Source of the DNA: a virus
Virus record (IMG/VR): IMGVR_UViG_3300045534_000075
Coordinates: 1-45,933 of that record
DNA length: 45,933 nt
Strand: one strand, 5' to 3'
How positions within the stretch are numbered: the first letter of the stretch is position 1; every line of letters begins with the position of its first letter. Positions 1-6,868 of this stretch are shown here, piece by piece. Under the pieces are notes generated by a model. That model was not told where the DNA came from. It worked only from the letters and a program-made list of their open reading frames with translations, and searched no databases. The position numbers were made by a program, and so were the translations under genes.

Positions 1-127
1 ACGACGCACGCGCCGGTAAGCGCGGTAGTAGTCACCAACAACGCAGGAAGCACGACCTTCGTACCCGGCACAGACTACACGATCGACGACTTCGGAAATA
101 TCACGGTGCTGAATTTCACCGCAATCG
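1..127. repeat. Left copy of the terminal direct repeat (assembly overlap)
   Basis: These 127 bases are identical to the last 127 bases of the window. The repeat lies inside the tail sheath coding sequence, and joining the two ends keeps that gene in frame. This fits the overlap an assembler leaves on a circular contig better than a biological terminal repeat, which would rarely sit inside a structural gene. Confidence 0.95.
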
Positions 128-1101
128 CCGAAGGTAGTACAATCAAATGCACCTACACGCGCCTTAACACCGCATCTATCACGCCGTCCGTAATTATCGG
201 GACAATTTCCGGCACCGGCGCGCGTTCCGGATTCAAGGCGCTGGCATTGTCTTACAGTACGTTCGGTTACACCCCGAAAATCCTTATCGCGCCGGGCTAC
301 TGCCAGGAATCTACCGGCGCTGTTGCCGCTGAAATGATAGCACAGGCGGACGCGCTAAAAGCGTTCGCAATCATTGACGCGCCGACAAATACCGACGTTG
401 ACGACGCAATTACGGGACGCGGGCCGACCGGCACAATACCCGGCTTCAAGACATCGAGCAAGCGCGTTATTCTCGCTTACCCGAACCTGAAAGTTTACGA
501 CGTGGCTACCGACGCCGTGCAAGTTCGCCCGTACTCGCAGTTTCTTGCGGGCGTCATCGCGGCTACCGACCTGGCAGAGGGCTATTGGATTTCCCCCTCC
601 AATCACGAAATTAAAGGCGTTACCGGCCCCGAACGGATTATCACGGCCGCGATAAACGACGCATCTACCGACGCCAACGCGCTAAACGAGGTCGGCGTAG
701 TAACGCTGTTCAATTCGTTTGGCACCGGCTTACGCGTGTGGGGCAACCGTTCGGCTTCTTGGCCAACAAACACCGCGCCGGATAATTTCATACCCGTTCG
801 CCGCGTGGCTGACATCCTACACGAATCCGTTGAATACGCGATGTTACCGTTTATTGACCGGCCTATCAATCAGGGTACTATTGACAGCATCCGAGAAACC
901 GTGAACGCGTTTATCCGCACGCTGATCCAGCGCGGGGCGCTTGTGGACGGCAAATGCATCTACAACAAAGACAAAAACCCGCCGACGCAATTAGCCCTCG
1001 GCCAACTGGTTTTTGACATTGAATTTTTGCCGCCAACACCCGCCGAACGGATCACGTTTGAGTCGTTCATTGACATTAACCTTTTCCGTAACCTGGCATA
1101 A
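1..1101 (+). CDS. Contractile tail sheath protein (C-terminal 366 residues; gene continues from 45483)
   Basis: This is the main part of the tail sheath subunit, which polymerises around the tail tube and contracts on infection (P2 gpFI / Mu gpL class). The reading frame is open from base 1. Joined to 45483-45806 (108 codons) it gives one 474-residue protein, a normal sheath length. The C-terminal region, with segments such as GLRVWGNRS, FIPVRRVADIL and the final FIDINLF, is typical of the conserved sheath core. The tail tube gene follows 12 bases after the stop, the usual order in P2-like tails. The GTG at 106 is internal and is not a start. Confidence 0.95.
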   Translation, partial: TTHAPVSAVVVTNNAGSTTFVPGTDYTIDDFGNITVLNFTAIAEGSTIKCTYTRLNTASITPSVIIGTISGTGARSGFKALALSYSTFGYTPKILIAPGYCQESTGAVAAEMIAQADALKAFAIIDAPTNTDVDDAITGRGPTGTIPGFKTSSKRVILAYPNLKVYDVATDAVQVRPYSQFLAGVIAATDLAEGYWISPSNHEIKGVTGPERIITAAINDASTDANALNEVGVVTLFNSFGTGLRVWGNRSASWPTNTAPDNFIPVRRVADILHESVEYAMLPFIDRPINQGTIDSIRETVNAFIRTLIQRGALVDGKCIYNKDKNPPTQLALGQLVFDIEFLPPTPAERITFESFIDINLFRNLA

Positions 1102-1113
1102 ATAACCTGACAA

Positions 1114-1632
1114 ATGAGCATACAAATTAATAGGCTAACCAACGCCAACGTGTACGTTGACGGCGTTAATATGATTGGGCGCGCGGAAGAGGTCACGCTG
1201 CCAACTGTCGCGCACAAAATGGTAGAGCATAAAGCGCTCGGCATGGTGGGGCTTACAGAATTTTTTGCCGGCATTGACAAATTGGAGGCAAAAATCAAAT
1301 GGAACTCCTTCTACCCGGACGCCATGAAGAAAAGCGCGAATCCGGTGCAGTCCGTCAAATTGCAGGTGCGCTCCAGCCTCGAAGTTTACACCGCCGAAGG
1401 CCGGATTGAGGAGCAGCCGGTAGTGTGTTTCATGACCTGCCAATACAAAGGTTTTCCGCTTGGTAACTTCAAACAGCACGACAACGTCGAACTGGAATCT
1501 AACCTGGCAGTCTATTCCTGCCGGCTGGAAATCAACGGCGAAGAAATCGTTGAAATTGACGTGCTGGCAAACATCTACAAAGTCGCGGGCGCTGACATCC
1601 TTGCGCAATACCGTAACAACTTAGGTATCTGA
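1114..1632 (+). CDS. Major tail tube protein
   Basis: The 172-residue product matches the P2 gpFII-like tube family: an N-terminal segment with NANVYVDGVN, a GLTEFFAGIDKLEAKIKW core, and a C-terminal stretch ending in DILAQYRNNLGI. It forms the inner tube through which DNA passes. It sits directly after the sheath gene and before the tail assembly chaperone pair, as in P2-like phages. The ATG at 1114 is the first in-frame start after the sheath stop. Family assignment is from recognised sequence character and gene order. Confidence 0.93.
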   Translation: MSIQINRLTNANVYVDGVNMIGRAEEVTLPTVAHKMVEHKALGMVGLTEFFAGIDKLEAKIKWNSFYPDAMKKSANPVQSVKLQVRSSLEVYTAEGRIEEQPVVCFMTCQYKGFPLGNFKQHDNVELESNLAVYSCRLEINGEEIVEIDVLANIYKVAGADILAQYRNNLGI

Positions 1633-1645
1633 TGAAATCGAATAC

Positions 1646-1673
1646 AGTCCGGCGGCGTAAAAACCGCCGGACT
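1646..1673. other. Perfect 10-bp hairpin between tube and chaperone genes
   Basis: Two perfect 10-base arms (AGTCCGGCGG and its complement) enclose an 8-base loop. It lies 14 bases after the tube stop and 25 bases before the chaperone start. No T-run follows, so it is not a clear rho-independent terminator. A role in mRNA stability, or in keeping the abundant tube separate from the low-level chaperone, is possible. Confidence 0.7.
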
Positions 1674-1697
1674 ACCTTAAACACAAACACGCATACA

Positions 1698-1958
1698 ATG
1701 GCACAAATAACAGAAATTACCCTGCCTTCCGGGGCGGTGGCAACCATCGAACTCGGAAAAGGCCTGCACGTTCGCAAGGCGCAAAAAATGAGCGAGGGCG
1801 ATACGTCCCTCTACATGAACTGCATGATGAGCCTGCTGGTTACCGTGGACGGGCAACGGCTTGTACCGGAGGCGTTCGACGATATGGCGGCAAATGACTA
1901 TATCGAACTCCTCTCCAAAATGACGGAAATAAATTTTACGTCAGCCCAAAACAAATGA
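1698..1958 (+). CDS. Tail assembly chaperone, upstream frame (P2 gpE-like)
   Basis: This 86-residue protein between tube and tape measure occupies the place of the P2 E / Mu gp41 tail assembly chaperone, which binds the tape measure protein during tail assembly. It begins MAQITEITLPSG and has a compact acidic C-terminal half. The frame is open from 1632, but the first 22 codons run through the 10-bp hairpin and look non-coding, so the ATG at 1698 is preferred. A canonical slippery heptamer six codons before the stop suggests that a fraction of ribosomes shift -1 and make a 127-residue fusion with the next frame. Confidence 0.85.
   Translation: MAQITEITLPSGAVATIELGKGLHVRKAQKMSEGDTSLYMNCMMSLLVTVDGQRLVPEAFDDMAANDYIELLSKMTEINFTSAQNK
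1931..1937 (+). promoter_or_regulatory. Candidate -1 ribosomal frameshift site
   Basis: AAATTTT is read A AAT TTT in the upstream chaperone frame, the canonical X XXY YYZ pattern. A -1 slip continues as TAC GTC AGC... straight into the downstream GpE-like frame with no intervening stop. The product would have 80 residues from the first frame plus 47 from the second. Programmed frameshifting at this gene pair is established for P2, lambda and many other tailed phages. Confidence 0.75.
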
Positions 1959-2080
1959 TGTTTCTCGCTCATTTTTCCGGCTGGCAGTACAGCGAATTGA
2001 TGGAAATGAGCAGCGCGGAGATCTTTTTTTGGGCGGTGGAGGCGCAAAAACTCCACACGGAAATGAATAAAACAGACTAA
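1955..2080 (+). CDS. Tail assembly chaperone, downstream frame (P2 GpE/E'-like)
   Basis: This 41-codon frame encodes a peptide with HFSGWQYSELMEMSSAEIFFW, closely resembling the short P2 GpE family pattern (W..SEL..MSL.EL..W). It lies in the -1 frame relative to the preceding chaperone and is entered either by frameshift at 1931-1937 or by reinitiation at the overlapping ATGA (ATG at 1955, tandem ATG at 1958). The tape measure gene starts 7 bases after its stop. It is most likely made as the C-terminal part of the frameshift fusion rather than alone. Confidence 0.8.
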   Translation: MMFLAHFSGWQYSELMEMSSAEIFFWAVEAQKLHTEMNKTD

Positions 2081-2086
2081 CCCACA

Positions 2087-4120
2087 ATGCAACGCGCACT
2101 TGAAGTAGCGGTAATACTATCGGCGACCGACCGCATGACCCGCGTGGTCAATACGGCGACGGCCAACGTAGTATCGAAGCTTCAAAAAATGGAGAACGCA
2201 TCCCGCAAAGTTTCGGAGCGTTCTTTGTCCGTTGCGCGTGACGCCGGGGCGGTCGGTTTGGCTGTTGGCGCGGCGCTGGCAATCCCGATTAAGCAGGCCG
2301 CCGAATTTGAGACCGGAATGGCGAACGTGCGCAAGGTTGTTGACGGCCTGGCAGACCCGGCGGCGCTTAACGCGTTCTCGCAGCAAATCCTGGCACTTTC
2401 GCGCGAAATTCCCCTGCCAATTAACCAACTGCAGGAACTTGTAGCAGCGGGTGGGCGCATGGGTATCCCGCGCGATCAACTTATCCAATACACCCGCGAA
2501 GTCGCCAAAATGGCTATGGCGTTTGACGCCGCACCGGGCGAAATCGGCGAGCAAATGGGGAAGTTGGCGACGGTGTTCAATATCCCGATTGCGGAAATAG
2601 GACGCCTCGGTGACGCAATCAATTACCTCGACGATAACACGACCGCACGCGGCACGGACATTATAGACGTGATGCGGCGCGTGGGCGGTACGGCGCAGCA
2701 GGTCGGACTGGCAGCCCCGAACGTCGCGGCGCTTGCTACTACGTTCCTATCCCTCGGATCGAGCGCGGAGGTATCGGCCACGGCGTCGAACGCGTTAATC
2801 CGCGAACTCGCAATCGCGCAACAACAGCCCGCACGTTTTCAGCGCGGCCTTGCGGCGCTTGGTGTTAGCGCCGCCGAACTCCAAAAGAACATGGCGATTA
2901 ACCCGCAAAATACGATACTTGACGTATTGAACCGGATTAACGCTTTGCCGGCGCAAAAGAAGGTCGGCGTAACGACCCAACTGTTCGGCAAAGAATACGG
3001 CGACGACATCGCGCGTCTGTCGGGCGGCATCGCGTCGTACCGCAAACAACTGGAACTGCTTAACGACCCGAAACTAAGCGGTTCAATGCAACGCGAATTT
3101 GCAATCCGGCAACAGACCGCCAACGCGCAAATGCAGATTTTTCAGAACAACATCCGCGAAGTTGGTATCGAATTTGGTACGACCCTGCTACCAATGTTGA
3201 ACGACGCGATTAAGGCGCTACGGCCTATAATTATGGACGTAAGCAGGTGGATACGCGAAAATCAAAAACTTGTTGCGGGCATCGGCGCGGCGCTTGCTGT
3301 TTTTGCCGGATTTAGCCTGGCATTGTCCGGCGTTATGGCGGTAGTCGGCGGCGTGGCGCGCGCGGTAGAGGTAGGTATGTTTGTTTTTCAGAACCTGAGT
3401 AAGGGGGTAGGGCTGGTAGTTAAGGTGTTCAATATTTTGCGCCTGGTCGTACTTGCTAACCCCGTGCTGGCAATCATTACCGCCATCGGCCTGGCTGTGT
3501 TTATCATTTACAAAAACTGGAATACCATCGGCCCGTGGTTCGCCAAACTTTGGGAGGGCGTCAAAAAAATATTCTGGAAACTTTGGGAATGGTTAAAATA
3601 CTTTTTCCTGAATTTCACCCTTTACGGGCTGATTATCAAACACTGGGGCGACATTACAAAAATAGCATCCCGCTTTTACAACGCCGGGGTGGGCATCGTT
3701 AAGGCGCTATGGAACGGCATAAAATCGCTGGCAATGAAGCCGGTGGAGGCTATCCGGGACGTAGTAACAAAGATGCGGGAATACCTGCCATTTTCACCCG
3801 CGAAGGTCGGGCCGTTCCGCGACCTGCACAAGGTTAAGATCGTGCAGACAATCGCCCAGGCAATCACACCCGCACCCCTTACCCGCGCTATGGGTGCTGT
3901 CGCCCGTGCGGCGGCGGACGTGTTAGCGCCTACCCCTGCAATGCAAACAGCCGGTGGCGGGGGCGGCATAACGGTGAATTTCCAGCCTAATATCACATGG
4001 CAGGGCGGGGTGACAGAGCAGAATAAAACCGACCTGCTGGCAATGTTGCGGCAATACGAAGGCGAACTGGTGAAAATGGTGGAATCCGCAATGGATCGCA
4101 AACAGCGCGCAAAATATTAA
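2087..4120 (+). CDS. Tail tape measure protein
   Basis: This 677-residue protein sets tail length and helps deliver DNA. The N-terminal two thirds match the TP901/phage minor tail family: an early hydrophobic segment (GAVGLAVGAALAIPI), then repeated alpha-helical blocks with LALSREIPLPINQLQEL and TREVAKMAMAF. Strongly hydrophobic segments at about residues 395-480 would form membrane-spanning helices on ejection. A YLPFSPAKVGPFRDL motif near residue 570 is typical of the C-terminal region of this family. The chaperone pair immediately upstream supports the call. At roughly 2 kb the gene predicts a tail of about 100 nm, using the general 1.5 angstrom per residue relation. Confidence 0.93.
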   Translation: MQRALEVAVILSATDRMTRVVNTATANVVSKLQKMENASRKVSERSLSVARDAGAVGLAVGAALAIPIKQAAEFETGMANVRKVVDGLADPAALNAFSQQILALSREIPLPINQLQELVAAGGRMGIPRDQLIQYTREVAKMAMAFDAAPGEIGEQMGKLATVFNIPIAEIGRLGDAINYLDDNTTARGTDIIDVMRRVGGTAQQVGLAAPNVAALATTFLSLGSSAEVSATASNALIRELAIAQQQPARFQRGLAALGVSAAELQKNMAINPQNTILDVLNRINALPAQKKVGVTTQLFGKEYGDDIARLSGGIASYRKQLELLNDPKLSGSMQREFAIRQQTANAQMQIFQNNIREVGIEFGTTLLPMLNDAIKALRPIIMDVSRWIRENQKLVAGIGAALAVFAGFSLALSGVMAVVGGVARAVEVGMFVFQNLSKGVGLVVKVFNILRLVVLANPVLAIITAIGLAVFIIYKNWNTIGPWFAKLWEGVKKIFWKLWEWLKYFFLNFTLYGLIIKHWGDITKIASRFYNAGVGIVKALWNGIKSLAMKPVEAIRDVVTKMREYLPFSPAKVGPFRDLHKVKIVQTIAQAITPAPLTRAMGAVARAAADVLAPTPAMQTAGGGGGITVNFQPNITWQGGVTEQNKTDLLAMLRQYEGELVKMVESAMDRKQRAKY

Positions 4121-4123
4121 ACC

Positions 4124-4408
4124 ATGCACATGAACCGGATTACAAACAACGCTAACCTGAAATTTCAGGCGCTCGACACTTTGCCGGGCGACGTGCAGCA
4201 GGTGTTAATTGCCGAAGGTCGCGTGTTCATGACTTACGCGCTCTTTGATGATAAACTATTTACCGGCACAATTATAACCCGCAAACCGGGCGACTGGCAG
4301 GAAGCCTGGCAACTTGCATACCAACGCGGATTCGATGAAACGGTGGAGGGGAATATCGTATCAATAGGCCGGGGCAATCCGGCGTATCCAAAACCCGTAA
4401 TGAACTAA
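4124..4408 (+). CDS. Small tail-operon protein of unknown function
   Basis: The 94-residue product is not one I recognise. It has no membrane segment or clear motif and is predicted soluble and mixed alpha/beta (TLPGDVQQVLIAEGRVFMTYALFDDKLFTG region). It starts 4 bases after the tape measure stop and overlaps the gpU-like start (TAATG), so it is translationally coupled within the tail operon and probably needed for tail or baseplate assembly. A second ATG at 4130 could be the real start, as the first two residues are not informative. Confidence 0.75.
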   Translation: MHMNRITNNANLKFQALDTLPGDVQQVLIAEGRVFMTYALFDDKLFTGTIITRKPGDWQEAWQLAYQRGFDETVEGNIVSIGRGNPAYPKPVMN

Positions 4409-5262
4409 TGTACCAATTAGGCGACATAAAATTCGAGGGTATTCGGGGGCTGGATAGCCTGAAAAAAACGCGGGAATCCGTGTACGCCGAACTGCCATTG
4501 ATCGGCGGCAAATCGCGTTTGCAGCGGACTGGCACGGCGCTGCAAACTTTGAGCATCGGTATATCCCTGCACGCCGCATTTACCGACCCGGCGGCGGACA
4601 TTGCAGCGCTCGACGCATACCGCGAATCCGGCGAAGTGCTGGCATTGATTACGGGCGAAGGTGAAGTAATCGGGGACTTCCTGGTATTGTCTATTGAAGA
4701 AACCGTAATACAGACGTCCGCTACCGGCCGGACACTATCCGCCGAATTGTCCGTCACGCTCAAAGAGCACTTCGACCCGAACCCGACGGCGACGCGCCAA
4801 AAATCCGCCGTGAACGCCGCGTTCGCGGTCGGCACGGATAAGGTCGTACCGGTGCGCCTGGTGCGCCCTGCAATCAATAATACCACCGTCGTATCGAACC
4901 GCGTACAAACGGGCGCGTCGGCTTCAGCATCCGCAATAACGCAGATACGACAATCAACGGCAACCCCGGCGCAGCAGGCGTCTGTATTTGTCCGGGCTAA
5001 GAACCTGCTGGAAACCGCAAAGACCGCATACGAGGGCGCGAAGGAACTAATAGATACCTATACAGATATAGCCGCAAAAGCCCCGCAATTATCCGCTGCC
5101 GTTGCTGCTGCAATCTCCAACGCGTCCGCATTGTCGGCGTTCCTGGCGTCCGGCGACCTTACGAACGCGCTTACCGGCTGCGATACCCTGGAGGCGTCTA
5201 TCGAAAACGTCGCAAACGCGGTGCGACCGCTAAACGCATACCTAATTACCCGCACGCCGTAA
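4408..5262 (+). CDS. Tail protein, P2 gpU-like with C-terminal extension
   Basis: Residues 1-130 resemble the P2 gpU family: MYQLGDIKF start, a LQRTGTALQTLSIGISLH segment and a DFLVLSIEETVIQT strand region. The gpU family is thought to act at tail completion. The protein is 284 residues, about twice the usual gpU length. The extra C-terminal half is alanine-rich and mostly helical (AKNLLETAKTAYEGAKELI). Its place between tape measure and gpX fits the P2 order. The start overlaps the preceding stop, implying coupling. Confidence 0.85.
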   Translation: MYQLGDIKFEGIRGLDSLKKTRESVYAELPLIGGKSRLQRTGTALQTLSIGISLHAAFTDPAADIAALDAYRESGEVLALITGEGEVIGDFLVLSIEETVIQTSATGRTLSAELSVTLKEHFDPNPTATRQKSAVNAAFAVGTDKVVPVRLVRPAINNTTVVSNRVQTGASASASAITQIRQSTATPAQQASVFVRAKNLLETAKTAYEGAKELIDTYTDIAAKAPQLSAAVAAAISNASALSAFLASGDLTNALTGCDTLEASIENVANAVRPLNAYLITRTP

Positions 5263-5480
5263 TGCCCTATACCGAATACATCACGAACGAGGGCGACCGC
5301 CTGGACACAATCGCCAACAAGGCATACGGCAACCCGTATGACTGGCAGCGCATTTTGTCGGCGAATCCGTCCCTACCCCTCCAGGACGTGTACGCCGCCG
5401 GCGTGCGCCTGTCTATTGAGATACAAGAGCAGGCCGACGTTGAACAATCCGTGAACCTGTTACCGCCCTGGAAAAGATGA
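5262..5480 (+). CDS. Tail protein X (LysM-like)
   Basis: This 72-residue protein is a phage tail X family member with a single LysM-type fold: EGDRLDTIANKAYGNPYDWQRILSANPSL, with the conserved W and N typical of LysM. In P2-like phages gpX lies next to gpU and helps assemble the hub at the baseplate. The ATG overlaps the gpU stop (TAATG) and the stop overlaps the gpD start (ATGA). Confidence 0.92.
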   Translation: MPYTEYITNEGDRLDTIANKAYGNPYDWQRILSANPSLPLQDVYAAGVRLSIEIQEQADVEQSVNLLPPWKR

Positions 5481-6454
5481 ACGCACGGCAAATCGCGTTT
5501 GAGGTGCTGTATAACAGCCGGAATATCACGACCGATATATCCCCTTTCATCACGTCCATATCTTACACAGATAAGACAGAAGGCGAATCGGATACAATAG
5601 AAATACAGGTTGACGATACGGACGGACTTTGGCGTGCGGACTGGTACCCGGCAAAAGGCGATACCCTCGAAGTTAAGATCGGATATACCGACCTGCTTTT
5701 GCCTTGCGGGAAATTTGAAATAGACGAAATAGAAATTTCAGGCGCGCCGGATACCGTGCGGATTATGGGACTGGCAACCGGCACGCAGCCCGCGCTGCGA
5801 ACGCGCAACAATTCAGCGCACGAAAATAAGACGCTGGCAGAAGTCGCAAATACCATTGCAGGCAAACACGGGCTAACAGTCCAAGGTACGATCGAGAACA
5901 TTCGAATCAACCGCGCGACGCAATACCGGGAAACGGATCTTGCGTTCCTGAAAAAAATATCATATAAGTACGGGCATATTTTCAGCATCCGGGGGAGCGC
6001 GCTAATTTTCCAGACGATATACGAAATAGAAGGCACGGACGGCGTGACTACAATAGACCGCACAGACCTAACCCGGTACAGCCTAAAGGATAAGACGTCG
6101 GAAACCTACAAGGCCGCCGAAGTCAAATACCACGACCCTGTCGAAAAGAAAGTCGTGACGCATACGGAAAACGCAACGGCAACGGATACGGCGGGCGATA
6201 CCCTGGTCATCCAGTGCAAGGCGGAAAATCCAACGCAGGCGCAATCGCAGGCGAAGGCAGCGCTTCACAGAGCCAACACGCGCCGACAATCTGGCAGCCT
6301 GTCAATGCCTGGCAATCCGCTTATTGTGTCGGGCAACAACTTCGAATTAACCGGGCTGGGGGTATTGTCCGGCAAATATCACATAGAAGAAAGCAGCCAC
6401 CAAATAAGCCGGGGCGGATACACGACCGACGCGACCGTTAAAAAAGTCGGATAG
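5477..6454 (+). CDS. Baseplate hub / late control protein D-like
   Basis: The 325-residue product belongs to the P2 gpD / T4 gp27 hub family. Evidence includes the N-terminal beta domain (ISPFITSISYTDKTEGESDTIEIQVDD), the LEVKIGY and KFEIDEIEIS strands, and the middle domain with YRETDLAFLKKISYKYGHIF, a strong marker of the family. It forms the trimeric hub joining tube and spike. Gene order X-D-V is as expected, but here the V gene is separated from D by 414 bases carrying tRNA-like sequences. Confidence 0.92.
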   Translation: MNARQIAFEVLYNSRNITTDISPFITSISYTDKTEGESDTIEIQVDDTDGLWRADWYPAKGDTLEVKIGYTDLLLPCGKFEIDEIEISGAPDTVRIMGLATGTQPALRTRNNSAHENKTLAEVANTIAGKHGLTVQGTIENIRINRATQYRETDLAFLKKISYKYGHIFSIRGSALIFQTIYEIEGTDGVTTIDRTDLTRYSLKDKTSETYKAAEVKYHDPVEKKVVTHTENATATDTAGDTLVIQCKAENPTQAQSQAKAALHRANTRRQSGSLSMPGNPLIVSGNNFELTGLGVLSGKYHIEESSHQISRGGYTTDATVKKVG

Positions 6455-6484
6455 GCGACAAAGTAAAAAATATTTGCGCGAATG

Positions 6485-6517
6485 TTTGGAAATTAAAAAC
6501 GGGTGCGCGTATATTTG
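6485..6517 (+). promoter_or_regulatory. Bacteroidota-type promoter for the tRNA block
   Basis: TTTG at 6485-6488 and TATATTTG at 6510-6517 are separated by 21 bases, the same spacing as the two promoter-like sites at 14338 and 16418. All three are followed by AGCCA. It lies just after the gpD stop and points at the tRNA-like genes, giving them a transcription start independent of the tail operon. Confidence 0.7.
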
Positions 6518-6556
6518 AGCCAACAAAGGACAGGAAAAGCGGGGCAACCCGCAAAC

Positions 6557-6628
6557 AACGGCGTAGTTCAAGTGTGAGAACCCCCGGCTGCTAACCGGGA
6601 AATGCGGGTTCAAATCCCGTCGCCGTGA
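6557..6628 (+). tRNA. tRNA-Ser(GCU)-like gene with a short variable loop
   Basis: The sequence folds as a cloverleaf. The acceptor is 6557-6563 with 6621-6627 (six pairs, mismatch at the end pair). The D stem is GTTC/GAAC (6566-6569, 6578-6581). The anticodon stem is CCCGG/CCGGG (6583-6587, 6595-6599) with loop CTGCTAA, anticodon GCT. A four-base variable loop follows, then a T stem with the canonical TTCAAAT loop (6609-6615). GCU should decode AGC/AGU serine, but bacterial serine tRNAs carry a long variable arm, which is absent here. The D loop also lacks the usual GG. CCA is not encoded. It is clearly tRNA-derived; its charging identity is uncertain. Confidence 0.75.
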
Positions 6629-6632
6629 CTAA

Positions 6633-6687
6633 GTTTGCAACTGGAAAGTATGCGAACCCCGACGCCGGACGGTATATTCCGGCAAAC
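6633..6687 (+). other. Structured spacer between the two tRNA-like genes
   Basis: GTTTGC (6633-6638) is complementary to GCAAAC (6682-6687), and GCCGGA (6664-6669) to TCCGGC (6678-6683), so most of the spacer can fold. GAACCCCG (6654-6661) is also complementary to CGGGGTTC in the T arm of the next element (6748-6755), so alternative pairing between the two is possible. There is no T-loop motif, so it is not called a third tRNA. Confidence 0.5.
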
Positions 6688-6688
6688 A

Positions 6689-6772
6689 GACCGAACGCAG
6701 CCGGCTGGGAAGCGGCACTCTAAACATACCTGGAGGACAGTTCTACACGGGGTTCAAATCCCCGTTCGGTCG
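6689..6772 (+). tRNA. tRNA-like element with intact acceptor and T arms, odd anticodon region
   Basis: The acceptor stem is perfect (GACCGAA 6689-6695 with TTCGGTC 6765-6771), and so is the T arm (CGGGG/CCCCG around TTCAAAT, 6748-6764). A D-like arm GCC/GGC (6700-6702, 6714-6716) has an 11-base loop containing GGG. The total of 84 bases is class II length. The anticodon arm does not fit a normal tRNA. The loop-like heptamer CTCTAAA (6718-6724) would present CUA (amber), but its flanks do not pair. The best hairpin instead is CTCTA/TGGAG with an 8-base AACATACC loop lacking U33. It may be a degenerate tRNA, a suppressor-like tRNA or a tRNA mimic. Confidence 0.6.
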
Positions 6773-6823
6773 CAGAAGCAAGTAGATTTTTTCATGGTCA
6801 CAGCCCCGCAAACGAGCGCGGCG

Positions 6824-6857
6824 AAGGGCGCACGCGGGATGTTTGCGCCCTTTTTTT
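6824..6857 (+). terminator. Rho-independent terminator of the tRNA block
   Basis: A perfect 9-bp stem (AAGGGCGCA 6824-6832 with TGCGCCCTT 6844-6852) is followed by a T-run to 6857. It closes the transcript begun at 6485 and sits 12 bases before the gpV start. Transcripts of the tail operon coming from gpD must also pass it, unless an anti-termination mechanism or a separate promoter serves gpV. Confidence 0.85.
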
Positions 6858-6868
6858 ATTCTAATGAT

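Noticed and set aside
1946-1952. C CAA AAC as an alternative frameshift site nearer the stop
   Set aside because: It does not obey X XXY YYZ, because re-pairing in the P site would have a mismatch; A AAT TTT at 1931 fits fully.
6633-6687. Third tRNA between the two tRNA-like genes
   Set aside because: Although GTTTGC and GCAAAC could form an acceptor-like stem, there is no T-loop or anticodon arm.
6635-6868. N-terminal extension of the gpV frame
   Set aside because: This part spans the second tRNA-like element and the terminator, and the gpV family N terminus begins at 6869.
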